From contig NZ_SMSE01000003.1 in the NCBI RefSeq assembly GCF_004354085.1, forward strand, positions 310,001 through 374,000: a DNA stretch of 64,000 nucleotides. Reading direction: 5' to 3'. A model generated the notes under the pieces. That model made no database searches and was not told the DNA's origin. It worked only from the letters and a program-made list of their open reading frames with translations. The translations under genes were made by a program, and so were the position numbers. The stretch comes from Seongchinamella unica. GTDB taxonomy: Bacteria; Pseudomonadota; Gammaproteobacteria; Pseudomonadales; Halieaceae. How positions within the stretch are numbered: the first letter of the stretch is position 1; every line of letters begins with the position of its first letter. Shown one piece after another: positions 11,205-19,423 of the stretch.

Positions 11205-12571
11205 ACCATGGCCTCCAGTGCCGCCAGCAGCCGGGCATGGATCCCGCCAAAACCGCCATTGCTCATGATGACCACCTGGTCACCGGCGCGGGCATCAGCG
11301 GCCACCGCGGCCACCAGCTCGTCGATATCGCTCGCCAGCTCCGCAGCCACCTCGCTGTCATCGACAATCTCCTGCAGCGACCATTCCATGCCCCGGGGCT
11401 GGAACCAGTAAACCTTGTCGGCACCAGCGGTAGCGCTGGCCAGGCGCCCACGGTGATCACCCATACGCATGGTGTTGGAGCGCGGCTCGATGAGGGCGAC
11501 CAAGCGTCCCTGGGAGCCGCGGGCGCGCAGGCCCTGCAGGGTAGTGGCGATGGCGGTCGGATGGTGAGCGAAGTCGTCGTACACGCTGACACCGGCAACG
11601 GTTCCCAGCAGTTCCAGGCGCCGTTTGACGCCGCGGAACTCGCACAGAGCCTCGGCAGCTACCGGGGGCAGCACCCCGACGTGCTGGGCCGCCGCCACGG
11701 CGGCCAGTGCATTCGCAACATTGTGCCGGCCGCAGTGGGACCAGTTTATGATTACCGGCGGACCATCGCCCACATGAATCTCGAACACGGAGCCGTCGTC
11801 CTCGAGCAGCCGGGCCTGCCAGTCCGCTTCCGCGTCGACCGCGGTAGTGGCCAGCTCGCTCCAACAGCCCTGGGCCAGGGTTTCGTCAATCGCGGCGACA
11901 CCCCGGGGACAGATAATGCGTCCCTGGGAGGGCACTGTCCTGACCAGGTGATGAAACTGGCGCTGGATGGCAGCCAGGTCAGGAAAAATATCCGCGTGAT
12001 CAAATTCCAGGTTATTGATCATCAGGGTGCGGGGACGGTAGTGAACAAACTTTGAGCGCTTGTCGAAAAAGGCGGTATCGTATTCGTCCGCTTCCACCAC
12101 AAAAAAATCCGTATCACCCTGGCGGGCCGACAGGCCGAAGTCCGCCGGCACGCCGCCGATCAGGAATCCCGGTGCCATGCCGGCATACTCGAGTATCCAC
12201 GCCAGCATGGCGCTGGTGGTGGTCTTGCCGTGCGTTCCGGAAGCCGCCAGTACCCACTTGCCCCGGAGAATGTTCTCCGCCAGCCATTGGGGACCGGAGG
12301 TATACGCCAACCCCGCGTCGAGCATGTACTCCACGGCCGCGTTACCCCGGGTCATGGCATTACCCACCACCACGCAATCGGGGGCAGGCTGCAGGTGCGC
12401 CGCCTCGTAGCCCTCCAGTAATGTAATTCCCGCCGCTTCCAGCTGGATACTCATCGGCGGGTAGACGTTAGCGTCCGAGCCGGTGACCTTGAATCCCTGT
12501 TCCCGGGCCAGCAGGGCGATGCCTCCCATGAAGGTGCCGCAAATGCCCAGGATATGAATGTGGCCTTTCAA
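11201..12571 (-). CDS. mpl: UDP-N-acetylmuramate:L-Ala-gamma-D-Glu-meso-DAP ligase
   Basis: A murein peptide ligase that recycles the tripeptide of turned-over peptidoglycan. Visible are the N-terminal GICGTFMGG nucleotide fold, the Mur-ligase ATP loop ASGTHGKTTTSAM, and the VVEADEYDTAFFD metal/substrate segment. I placed the start at TTG 12571, because AAGGAG lies eight bases before it and it puts HIHILGICGTFMGG at the usual N-terminus; a longer reading from 12598 is less likely. The length is then 456 residues, normal for Mpl. It is the first gene of a four-gene overlapped run. Confidence 0.93.
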   Translation of the reverse strand: MKGHIHILGICGTFMGGIALLAREQGFKVTGSDANVYPPMSIQLEAAGITLLEGYEAAHLQPAPDCVVVGNAMTRGNAAVEYMLDAGLAYTSGPQWLAENILRGKWVLAASGTHGKTTTSAMLAWILEYAGMAPGFLIGGVPADFGLSARQGDTDFFVVEADEYDTAFFDKRSKFVHYRPRTLMINNLEFDHADIFPDLAAIQRQFHHLVRTVPSQGRIICPRGVAAIDETLAQGCWSELATTAVDAEADWQARLLEDDGSVFEIHVGDGPPVIINWSHCGRHNVANALAAVAAAQHVGVLPPVAAEALCEFRGVKRRLELLGTVAGVSVYDDFAHHPTAIATTLQGLRARGSQGRLVALIEPRSNTMRMGDHRGRLASATAGADKVYWFQPRGMEWSLQEIVDDSEVAAELASDIDELVAAVAADARAGDQVVIMSNGGFGGIHARLLAALEAMV

Positions 12572-12630
12572 AAAAGCTTCTCCTTGAATCAGCCGCACAT
12601 GGTATCACGGCACTTTCACGCGACCACGTG

Positions 12631-12644
12631 TTGATGCAAATCAG
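12631..12644. promoter_or_regulatory. FNR/Anr-like box upstream of PPi-phosphofructokinase
   Basis: TTGATGCAAATCAG matches the FNR/Anr consensus TTGAT-N4-ATCAA at nine of ten fixed positions. It lies in the divergent mpl/pfp gap, 98 bases before the pfp start. A possible -10, TATCAT (12677-12682), would place the box near -51, which is not the ideal -41.5; control of the other strand cannot be ruled out. Confidence 0.4.
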
Positions 12645-12741
12645 GCCTGTCCGTTCCATCACGTCGGTCGGTGCCGTATCATTGCCGGAACGACAAACCC
12701 GCGAGTGGTCTGGCCGCTCTCGCCGAAAGGGACACCGCAGT

Positions 12742-14004
12742 ATGCCGAAGAAAAATGCCTTCTACGCCCAATCCGGTGGCGTGACAGCTGTCATCAATGC
12801 CTCCGCCTGTGGCGTCATCGAGACGGCTCGCAAACATAAATCCAGGATTGGCAAAGTCTACGCAGGGCGCAACGGCATCATCGGTGCGCTGCGCGAGGAA
12901 CTGATCGACACCGGCAAGGAGAGTCGTGCCGCCATTCATGGCCTGTTGACCACACCCTCGGGCGCCTTTGGCTCCTGCCGGCATAAAATGAAGAGCATCG
13001 AGGAGAACCGGGCCGAATACGAGCGCCTGATCGAGGTGTTCAAGGCCCACAACATTGGTTATTTTTTCTACAATGGCGGCGGTGACTCGGCAGACACCTG
13101 CCTCAAGGTCTCCCAGTTAAGCGACGCCATGGGTTATCCTCTGCAGGCCATCCATGTCCCCAAAACCATCGACAATGACCTGCCGCTGACCGACAACTGC
13201 CCGGGCTTCGGCTCGGTCGCCAAGTACGTCGCCGTCTCCACCCGCGAGGCTGCGCTTGATGTCGCCTCCATGTGCGAGAGTTCCACCAAGGTCTTCATCC
13301 TTGAGGTCATGGGCCGCCATGCCGGCTGGATTGCCGCCGCGGCTGGCCTGGCAGCGGAACAGGAGGGCGATGCGCCTCACATCATCCTGTTCCCGGAAAT
13401 TGCCTTTAGCCGGGAAAAATTCCTGGCCAGGGTGAAGCGCACGGTGAAGGAAAACGGTTTCTGCGTCATCGTCGCCTCCGAGGGCGCCCAGTACAAGGAC
13501 GGCACCTTCCTGGCGGAGTCCGGCCTCAAGGACGCCTTCGGCCACAGCCAACTCGGGGGCCTGGCTCCCAACCTGGCGCAGATGATCAAAGACGAGTTGG
13601 GCTACAAATACCACTGGGCGGTGGCCGATTACCTGCAGCGCGCCGCTCGCCACATCGCCTCGCAGACCGACGTCGACCAGGCCTACGCGGTGGGCGAAGC
13701 TGCAGTGGAAATGGCACTGGCTGGCAAGAACGCGGTCATGCCCTGCATTGTTCGCGGCAAAGGCAAGCGCTATCGCTGGAGCGTTGGCGAGGCGCCTCTG
13801 GACAAGGTCGCCAACGTGGAAAAGATGATGCCGCGCAACTTCATCACCCGTGATGGCTTCAACATCACCGACGCGGCGCGGGAGTACCTGGAACCGCTGA
13901 TCCAGGGTGAGGCCTACCCCGAGTACAGGAAGGGCATGCCGAAATATGTGCGGCTGAAGAATGAGCTTGTGCCGAAGAAGCTCAGAAAATCATTTACGGT
14001 TTAG
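12742..14004 (+). CDS. pfp: Pyrophosphate-dependent 6-phosphofructokinase
   Basis: A 420-residue phosphofructokinase of the PPi-using group. NGGGDS (residues 111-116) places Asp where ATP enzymes have Gly, and PKTIDND (140-146) has the Lys typical of PPi-PFKs; both mark use of pyrophosphate. The reaction (fructose-6-P + PPi to fructose-1,6-bisphosphate + Pi) is reversible, so it can serve glycolysis or gluconeogenesis. The start at MPKKNAFYAQSGG matches relatives; the frame is open 38 codons further upstream without homology. Inorganic pyrophosphatase is the next gene. Confidence 0.93.
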   Translation: MPKKNAFYAQSGGVTAVINASACGVIETARKHKSRIGKVYAGRNGIIGALREELIDTGKESRAAIHGLLTTPSGAFGSCRHKMKSIEENRAEYERLIEVFKAHNIGYFFYNGGGDSADTCLKVSQLSDAMGYPLQAIHVPKTIDNDLPLTDNCPGFGSVAKYVAVSTREAALDVASMCESSTKVFILEVMGRHAGWIAAAAGLAAEQEGDAPHIILFPEIAFSREKFLARVKRTVKENGFCVIVASEGAQYKDGTFLAESGLKDAFGHSQLGGLAPNLAQMIKDELGYKYHWAVADYLQRAARHIASQTDVDQAYAVGEAAVEMALAGKNAVMPCIVRGKGKRYRWSVGEAPLDKVANVEKMMPRNFITRDGFNITDAAREYLEPLIQGEAYPEYRKGMPKYVRLKNELVPKKLRKSFTV

Positions 14005-14052
14005 TTTGCTGTTCTTTTTGGCTATCCGGCCCAGCCTCGTGGCACGGAGGGG

Positions 14053-14170
14053 GGCTTGGCCGCTGGATAACCCGCACGGAAATGTCTGAGGCCAGGACGG
14101 TCGAAGCCAAGCCTGTACATGGACGTACGCTTTTTGGCGGTTTCCGTGCTCGGTATCCAGCGGCCGAGCC
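14053..14170. repeat. Long imperfect inverted repeat in the 352-bp pfp-ppa gap
   Basis: Two 30-base arms (14053-14082 and 14141-14170) are inverted copies matching at 26 of 30 positions, centred on the shared core CCGCTGGATA and GCACGGAAA, with a 58-base loop that itself contains GTACATGGACGTAC. The short open frames crossing it (about 66-69 codons) resemble no protein. It could be a dispersed repeat of the MITE/REP kind or a transcript-end structure. The rest of 14005-14356 shows no gene. A -10-like TACAAT precedes ppa. Confidence 0.6.
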
Positions 14171-14356
14171 GGGCGGACCAAGCGAAGCAACGAAACCATC
14201 GGCCCAACAGGATACCCAACAAGTAGCCATCGGTTTTTCAGGACAACAAAAACGGTAATTCAGGCAAGGAATTCGACCATGGTAGTGCGGATTTTGCCGC
14301 GCAAGTTCTGTACAATGCGCGCCTCCATAGTGAAGCAACCATTCTGAGGAACCAAC

Positions 14357-15001
14357 ATGTACAGCAACCGCGACTTCAACCGCTGGCGTCGTCACCCCTG
14401 GCACGGACTGCACATTCGCGCCGATGATGCCCCCGAAGACATTTTCCAGGTCTACATCGAAATGACCCCCGACGACGTGGTCAAGTATGAGCTGGACAAG
14501 GCATCGGGCTTCCTGATGGTTGACCGCCCCCAGCGCACGACCTCCAGCCCCCCCGCCCTCTACGGTTTCCTGCCCCGCACCTACTGCGCAGAGGAAGTGG
14601 CCAAGCTGTGCCCCGATGTGGATGTGGCTGACGGCGACCCGCTGGACATCTGCGTATTCTCCGAACGTCACATCACCCGCGCCGATATCGTCCTCAAGGC
14701 CCGCGTGGTTGGCGGCATCCAGATGATTGACGGCGGCGAGGCCGACGACAAGATCATTGCGGTACTGGAAGGCGACAATATCTGGGGCGATGTTCACGAC
14801 CTGAAAGACCTGCCCAACATCAAGACCGAGCGCCTGCAGCACTACTTCTCTACCTACAAGCTGATTCCCGGCAAGGAAGTGAACATCAAGGTGGACCACG
14901 TCTACGGTCGCGAGGAAGCCCTGAAGGTGATCGCCGCCGCCGAGAAGGACTACTGGAACCACTACGGCCACCTGCACCAGCAGGCCAAGGCCAAGGAATA
15001 A
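14357..15001 (+). CDS. ppa: Inorganic pyrophosphatase
   Basis: A 214-residue family I pyrophosphatase hydrolysing PPi to phosphate. The metal-binding core DVADGDPLDICVFS (the D-x-D-P-x-D signature) and downstream DDKIIAVLEGD and ERLQHYFSTYK segments are present. It is longer than the E. coli enzyme and belongs to the larger bacterial subgroup with an N-terminal extension (FNRWRRHPWHGL). GAGGA lies eight bases before the ATG. Its product, free of PPi, opposes the use of PPi by the neighbouring phosphofructokinase. Confidence 0.93.
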   Translation: MYSNRDFNRWRRHPWHGLHIRADDAPEDIFQVYIEMTPDDVVKYELDKASGFLMVDRPQRTTSSPPALYGFLPRTYCAEEVAKLCPDVDVADGDPLDICVFSERHITRADIVLKARVVGGIQMIDGGEADDKIIAVLEGDNIWGDVHDLKDLPNIKTERLQHYFSTYKLIPGKEVNIKVDHVYGREEALKVIAAAEKDYWNHYGHLHQQAKAKE

Positions 15002-15008
15002 GCGGTTC

Positions 15009-15034
15009 TGTCCCGGTGCAGCCGCGCCGGGACA
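15009..15034. terminator. Hairpin between convergent ppa and sfsA-M15
   Basis: TGTCCCGG and CCGGGACA form an 8-bp stem with a 10-base loop directly after the ppa stop, followed by a pyrimidine-rich ACTCTCTTCCC. It lies between two convergent genes, so it may stop transcription in both directions. Confidence 0.5.
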
Positions 15035-15044
15035 CTCTCTTCCC

Positions 15045-16439
15045 TCAGGGGTCGGGACACCAGTGGTCCGCTACCTCGACATAGCGCGCCAGGATCTCGT
15101 CCAGGTCTCGCTCCACCAGTTCCCCCAGTTCCAGCCCACCCCGCCAGCACTGGCGCAAATCTGCCGCCCGCAGCAGACGCTCACAACGGCGTGCTAGCGG
15201 TGCGTAGCTCAAATGCCAGCGCTCAACGGCGACGCCGCCGCGATCCTCGGCGTAGGGTCGGTAGAACCCATGGGACTCACCGGCGGCCATGCGCGCATCC
15301 AGCCAGCGGTGCAGGGCATCGAACAGCCCGCCCGGGGCCACCTCGACGGGGTCCAGTTGCACCTGGTAGCCCTCGGGAACCGCGGCCGCATCAAAGACGT
15401 CGAGGTCGGTCCCCCAGTGGTGACGGGAGGTTCCGGGCAGCGCCGAAAAGCGCAGGATCGCCGCCAGCTTTTGCCTTGCCGTCAACGCCTGCAGATCCAG
15501 CACCTCACCCCGGTCGTCGTGCACCGGCCGCTGGCCACAGGCCTTGCCGTTGAAGATCGCCAGCTGGCGGTCGTAGGAGCGGTAACTGCTGGCAATCGCG
15601 AGATCAAACCCGGATGCCCGGGCATCGGCCTGCAAGCGGGCAAAAGCGGCTGCCGCCTCCGGGTGCAAACGGTGCCCGTCGGCGAGGGTCAGCAGGTGGC
15701 TGTCATCCCGGCCGGTGAGCTGGGCTATGGTGAGCGGCTCAGTCATGGGGTCCAGGCTGAACGGCAGCGGCCGGTCCAGGACGATCTCCCGGGGGGTGAC
15801 CCGGGCGCCCCAGGCCATGACCTCGACCCCCTGCTCCATTACCGCCGCCAGCGTGTCCCGGTAACGGCGATCTATCTCCCCGGCGGCGCTGACCCGGTCC
15901 ACGCCACCGTGCAGGGCACAGAAAAACATGATCGCCCGGGTGGCGTCATCGATAACGCCTTCCAGCTCCAGCAGGTGCTTGCGACCCCGGTCGCTCACCG
16001 CATCGGGAAACAGCCCCTGGCCGTTTTCCATACACAGGGTAACGGACTTGACCTCCACGAAGACGCGCCCGGGCGGGCCTTCCAGCAACAGGTCCGCACG
16101 ACTGTTGTTACCGTACTTCACTTCACTGCGGATCTCCGGGTAGTCCTCGAAGCCGGGGATCACGCCCTGCTCCAGGCCCTGCCTGACCACCTTGTTGGCC
16201 CGGGCCGAATGAACACAGGCCATGCCCATTGCGGTTTCAACCAGTTCCCAGGTGTGGGGGTACTTGCGCGTCTTCGAGTCAGACAGCGACAACCAGACCC
16301 GGGATCCGGGCTCGGCGCAACCGGTCATCGCCCCGGTGTTGGGGCAATGGGCAGTGATCTGCTGCCCATCCGCCAGTTCCACGTCGGCCAGGAATCGCTT
16401 GTAGCGACGCAGCAGCCGGCCTTCAATCATGTCACTCAT
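15045..16439 (-). CDS. Fusion of SfsA (nuclease/DNA-binding domain) and an M15-family D-Ala-D-Ala carboxypeptidase
   Basis: One 464-residue frame joins two normally separate proteins. Residues 1-231 are a full-length SfsA (RYKRFLADVEL, HCPNTGAMTGC, KSVTLCMENGQGLFPDAV, ending in LPFSL as other SfsA proteins do). After only Asp-Pro comes Met-Thr-Glu, the natural start of a VanY-like M15 peptidase (residues 232-464) with its SSYRSYDRQ, SRHHWGTDLDVFD and VERWHLSY zinc/catalytic motifs. Loss of the sfsA stop codon would explain it. The start at 16439 overlaps the aminotransferase end by eight bases. The two parts may still act independently; internal initiation at 15746 is possible. Confidence 0.82.
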   Translation of the reverse strand: MSDMIEGRLLRRYKRFLADVELADGQQITAHCPNTGAMTGCAEPGSRVWLSLSDSKTRKYPHTWELVETAMGMACVHSARANKVVRQGLEQGVIPGFEDYPEIRSEVKYGNNSRADLLLEGPPGRVFVEVKSVTLCMENGQGLFPDAVSDRGRKHLLELEGVIDDATRAIMFFCALHGGVDRVSAAGEIDRRYRDTLAAVMEQGVEVMAWGARVTPREIVLDRPLPFSLDPMTEPLTIAQLTGRDDSHLLTLADGHRLHPEAAAAFARLQADARASGFDLAIASSYRSYDRQLAIFNGKACGQRPVHDDRGEVLDLQALTARQKLAAILRFSALPGTSRHHWGTDLDVFDAAAVPEGYQVQLDPVEVAPGGLFDALHRWLDARMAAGESHGFYRPYAEDRGGVAVERWHLSYAPLARRCERLLRAADLRQCWRGGLELGELVERDLDEILARYVEVADHWCPDP

Positions 16440-17616
16440 GGGTGGCCAGCACTCCCGCCAGGCGCTCCACCGCCTGTTCCAGACGATCCATTGAGGTGGT
16501 ATAGGCAAAGCGCAGGTGCTCTGCCGCCCGGTGGTGGCCGAAGTCCAGTCCCGGCGTCAGGGCCACACCGTGCTGCTCCAGCAGGTCCAGGCAGAAGCCC
16601 TGGCTGTTATCGGTAAAGCGACGGGCATCGGCGTAGATATAAAAAGCACCCTGCGGCGAACAGGGAACGTCAAATCCCAGTTCCCGCACCGCCGGCAGCA
16701 GGAAATCCCGGCGCTGGCGAAATATCTCCCGGCGCTCATCCAGTATGGCGCGGGTCCCGGGCTGGAAACCCGCCAGCGCCGCATACTGGGCCATGGTGGA
16801 CATGGAGATAAACAGATTCTGCGCCAGCTTCTCCATTTCAGCCACGGCGGCTTCAGGCGCCACCAGCCAACCCAGCCGCCAGCCGGTCATGCCGAAATAC
16901 TTGGAGAAGCTGTTGATCACGATAGCGTCCGGGTTGACTGCCAGGGCCGAGGGTGTCTCCACATCGTAGGCCAGCCCGTGATAGATCTCGTCGACCACCA
17001 GGTGCCCCCCGCGCGCAGCCACCGCCTTCGACAGTGCCCGCAATTCATCCGCCGACAACACGGTACCGGTGGGATTGGCCGGCGATGCCACCATCACTCC
17101 CACGGTATCGGCCTGCCAGTGCTCGGCCACCAGCGCGGCATCGAGCTGGTAGCCCGTCCCGGCAGTGACCGGCACCAGCCGCCCGCGACCTTCCACCAGC
17201 CTGAGGAAATGACGGTTGCAGGGATAGCCGGGATCGGCCATCAGCAGGGTGTCGCCCGGGTTGACCAGCAGGGCGGCGACCAGCAACAGCGCCCCGGAAG
17301 CGCCGGGGGTGATCATGATCCTGGAAGGGCTGATATCCAGCCCGTAATCGCGGGCATAGTGGTCTGACAGTGCCTGGCGCAGTTCGGGAATACCTGCCGC
17401 CCCGGTGTAGTGGGTCTCCCCGCGGGCCAGTGCCGCGCGCCCGGCCTCCACGATAGGTTCGGCGGTACTGAAGTCCGGCTCACCGGCAGCCAGGTGCACA
17501 ATATCCCTGCCCTGGGCCGCCAGGGTGTTGGCCCGCTGCAGCACTTCCACCACGCGGAAAGGCTCTATATCGGCGAGGCGACGGGCATAAGGACGGGGGT
17601 CCTGTTTCTCGGGCAT
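16432..17616 (-). CDS. Pyridoxal-phosphate aminotransferase, class I/II (aspartate aminotransferase-like)
   Basis: A 394-residue fold-type I aminotransferase. The PLP-binding lysine lies in NSFSKYFGMTGWRLGW; SPANPTGT and VVDEIYHGL carry the Asn and Asp/Tyr cofactor contacts, and the C-terminal LRFAYTTS has the carboxylate-binding Arg. The amino-acid substrate cannot be told from sequence; aspartate, alanine or aromatic acids are all plausible. The ATG at 17616 is preferred over an upstream TTG. It overlaps the SfsA fusion gene and probably shares its transcript. Confidence 0.88.
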   Translation of the reverse strand: MPEKQDPRPYARRLADIEPFRVVEVLQRANTLAAQGRDIVHLAAGEPDFSTAEPIVEAGRAALARGETHYTGAAGIPELRQALSDHYARDYGLDISPSRIMITPGASGALLLVAALLVNPGDTLLMADPGYPCNRHFLRLVEGRGRLVPVTAGTGYQLDAALVAEHWQADTVGVMVASPANPTGTVLSADELRALSKAVAARGGHLVVDEIYHGLAYDVETPSALAVNPDAIVINSFSKYFGMTGWRLGWLVAPEAAVAEMEKLAQNLFISMSTMAQYAALAGFQPGTRAILDERREIFRQRRDFLLPAVRELGFDVPCSPQGAFYIYADARRFTDNSQGFCLDLLEQHGVALTPGLDFGHHRAAEHLRFAYTTSMDRLEQAVERLAGVLATHE

Positions 17617-17832
17617 GCTTGTTCCGCTCAGTGGCAATCGCGCATTCTAGCAACAGCCGGCCGAGAGGGAGAAGTGGCCGCTGAATCAGGCTGCCGAATC
17701 AGTCACTAAAAAAGTGGCGCACCGGCATGGTTTCTGGTAGTTTCACCGCCCTTGGTCGCAGGGGTACCTTGGTACACCTCGCCAGATTACTGTGAGTATT
17801 GTGTCTTTTGTTTTACCGTATGGAAAAAAACC

Positions 17833-18288
17833 ATGCCTAGAGCAGCAAGAAAGTCAGCCAAAAAAGCAGCTTCCGCCGACTTCAGGAACTTCGTGCCCTA
17901 CAAGCCCAAAAAGGGCGAAGAGTACATGAACGAGAAACAGCGTGAGCACTTCAAGGGCATATTGTTAACCTGGAAATCCGACCTCATGCAGGAAGTGGAT
18001 CGCACTGTGACCCACATGAAAGATGAGGCGGCAAATTTCCCCGATCCCGCGGATCGCGCCACCCAGGAAGAAGAATTCAGCCTGGAGCTGCGCACCCGTG
18101 ATCGCGAACGCAAACTGATCAAGAAAATCGATTCCACGATCGAGCGCCTGGAACAGGATGACTACGGTTTCTGTGACGCCTGCGGGGTGGAAATCGGTAT
18201 CAAGCGCCTGGAAGCACGCCCTACTGCCAACCTCTGCATCGACTGCAAAACCCTCGATGAGATAAAGGAAAAGCAAGAGCTGGGCTGA
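17833..18288 (+). CDS. dksA: RNA polymerase-binding transcription factor DksA
   Basis: A 151-residue DksA, the same length as in E. coli, which works with ppGpp in the secondary channel of RNA polymerase. The coiled-coil tip has the essential acidic [11 protein letters not shown] segment, and the zinc finger is C-x2-C-x17-C-x2-C (CDACG ... CIDCK). The ATG at 17833 gives the expected start; the frame is open 27 codons upstream without similarity. It is followed after four bases by gluQ, as in Pseudomonas. Confidence 0.96.
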   Translation: MPRAARKSAKKAASADFRNFVPYKPKKGEEYMNEKQREHFKGILLTWKSDLMQEVDRTVTHMKDEAANFPDPADRATQEEEFSLELRTRDRERKLIKKIDSTIERLEQDDYGFCDACGVEIGIKRLEARPTANLCIDCKTLDEIKEKQELG

Positions 18289-18292
18289 AGCC

Positions 18293-19183
18293 TTGCCCGG
18301 CTCCAGCACTACCTACCGGGGGCGCTTTGCGCCCTCACCCACTGGCCCATTACACCAAGGCTCATTGATCGCCGCCCTGGCGAGCTATCTGCACGCCCGC
18401 AGCCAGCAGGGTCAGTGGCTGGTGCGAATGGAAGACCTTGATCCTCCCCGCGAGGAGCCCGGGGCCGCCGACGCCATCCTGCAGAGCCTGCGTGACCACG
18501 GGCTGGAGTGGGATGGCGACGTACTCTTCCAGAGCAAACGCAGCGACGCCTATGACAAGGCCCTGTCATCCCTGGCCGCTGCCGGTTCCCTGTTCCGCTG
18601 TGACTGCACCCGCGCCCTGCTCGGCCCCGGCGGCAGCTGCCATGGCCGCTGCGCCCCGCGCCAGGCTGAGGTGTCAGAACCCTGGGCACTTCGGCTGGCG
18701 GTAAGCCCGGGTACCGAAATCCGCTTTCAAGACCAGGTCCAGGGAAGCCAACAGGAATGCCTGGGCAGGGAACTGCCGGATTTCACCCTGCTGCGCAAGG
18801 ACGGTCTCTATGCCTATCAGTTGGCCGTGGTGGTCGACGATGGCTTCCAGGGCATCTCCCACGTGGTCCGCGGCTGCGACCTGCTCGACTCCACCGCGCG
18901 ACAAATTTACCTGCAGCGACAGTTGGGACTGCCACAACCGGCCTACTGCCATATCCCGGTGATTACCAATGCCGGGGGCCAGAAATTCAGCAAACAGAAC
19001 CACGCGCCGGCGCTACTGTCGTCAGCGGCGCCGGACAACCTGCGCCGGGCACTCGACTTCCTGCAGCAACCGCAACCTCCGGCAACACTCAGGCGCTGCC
19101 AGCACATGCTCGAATTTGCCAGCCGGCACTGGTCCACAGCCAGCATCCCGCCGGTACTGGCCATTGCCGCCGGCCAGCGCTGA
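18293..19183 (+). CDS. gluQ: Glutamyl-Q tRNA(Asp) synthetase
   Basis: A 296-residue truncated glutamyl-tRNA synthetase paralogue that attaches glutamate to queuosine in the tRNA-Asp anticodon. It has RFAPSPTGPLHQGSL (HIGH region), a zinc-site region with Cys at CDCTRALL and CHGRC, and KFSKQN in place of KMSKS. The anticodon-binding domain of GluRS is absent, as expected. The only start consistent with the conserved N-terminus is TTG at 18293, immediately after dksA. Confidence 0.93.
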   Translation: MPGSSTTYRGRFAPSPTGPLHQGSLIAALASYLHARSQQGQWLVRMEDLDPPREEPGAADAILQSLRDHGLEWDGDVLFQSKRSDAYDKALSSLAAAGSLFRCDCTRALLGPGGSCHGRCAPRQAEVSEPWALRLAVSPGTEIRFQDQVQGSQQECLGRELPDFTLLRKDGLYAYQLAVVVDDGFQGISHVVRGCDLLDSTARQIYLQRQLGLPQPAYCHIPVITNAGGQKFSKQNHAPALLSSAAPDNLRRALDFLQQPQPPATLRRCQHMLEFASRHWSTASIPPVLAIAAGQR

Positions 19184-19246
19184 GCTGGTGCTTTCCCCCC
19201 TCGCTGGGTAGTATCGCCTGACACCCGAGCGGACGGAATCTGGATC

Positions 19247-19423
19247 ATGTACATCAACCGTATGCTGGTACTCGGCATCGTTATCACCCTGGTGGCATTT
19301 CCCGTGCTTGCCGACTGGCTGACCTCGGATTACACCGCCTGGTACCGGCCCTACATCATCTGGTGCCTGATTATCATCTTTACCTGGTGGGCCTACCGGT
19401 CGAGGCACCCGGATGAACTATAG
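19247..19423 (+). CDS. cbrX: Small two-helix membrane protein upstream of cbrA (CbrX-like)
   Basis: A 58-codon frame beginning MYINRMLVLGIVITLV with two hydrophobic helices (about residues 5-22 and 34-50) and ending RSRHPDEL. Its last 11 bases overlap the first codons of cbrA in another frame, so translation is probably coupled. In Pseudomonas a small frame called cbrX has the same place and is linked to cbrA expression; I assign the name by position, size and membrane character rather than by sequence alignment. Confidence 0.7.
   Translation: MYINRMLVLGIVITLVAFPVLADWLTSDYTAWYRPYIIWCLIIIFTWWAYRSRHPDEL

Noticed and set aside
13990-14222. Short frames of about 66-69 codons after pfp
   Set aside because: They lie across the inverted-repeat element and show no coding signature or ribosome site.
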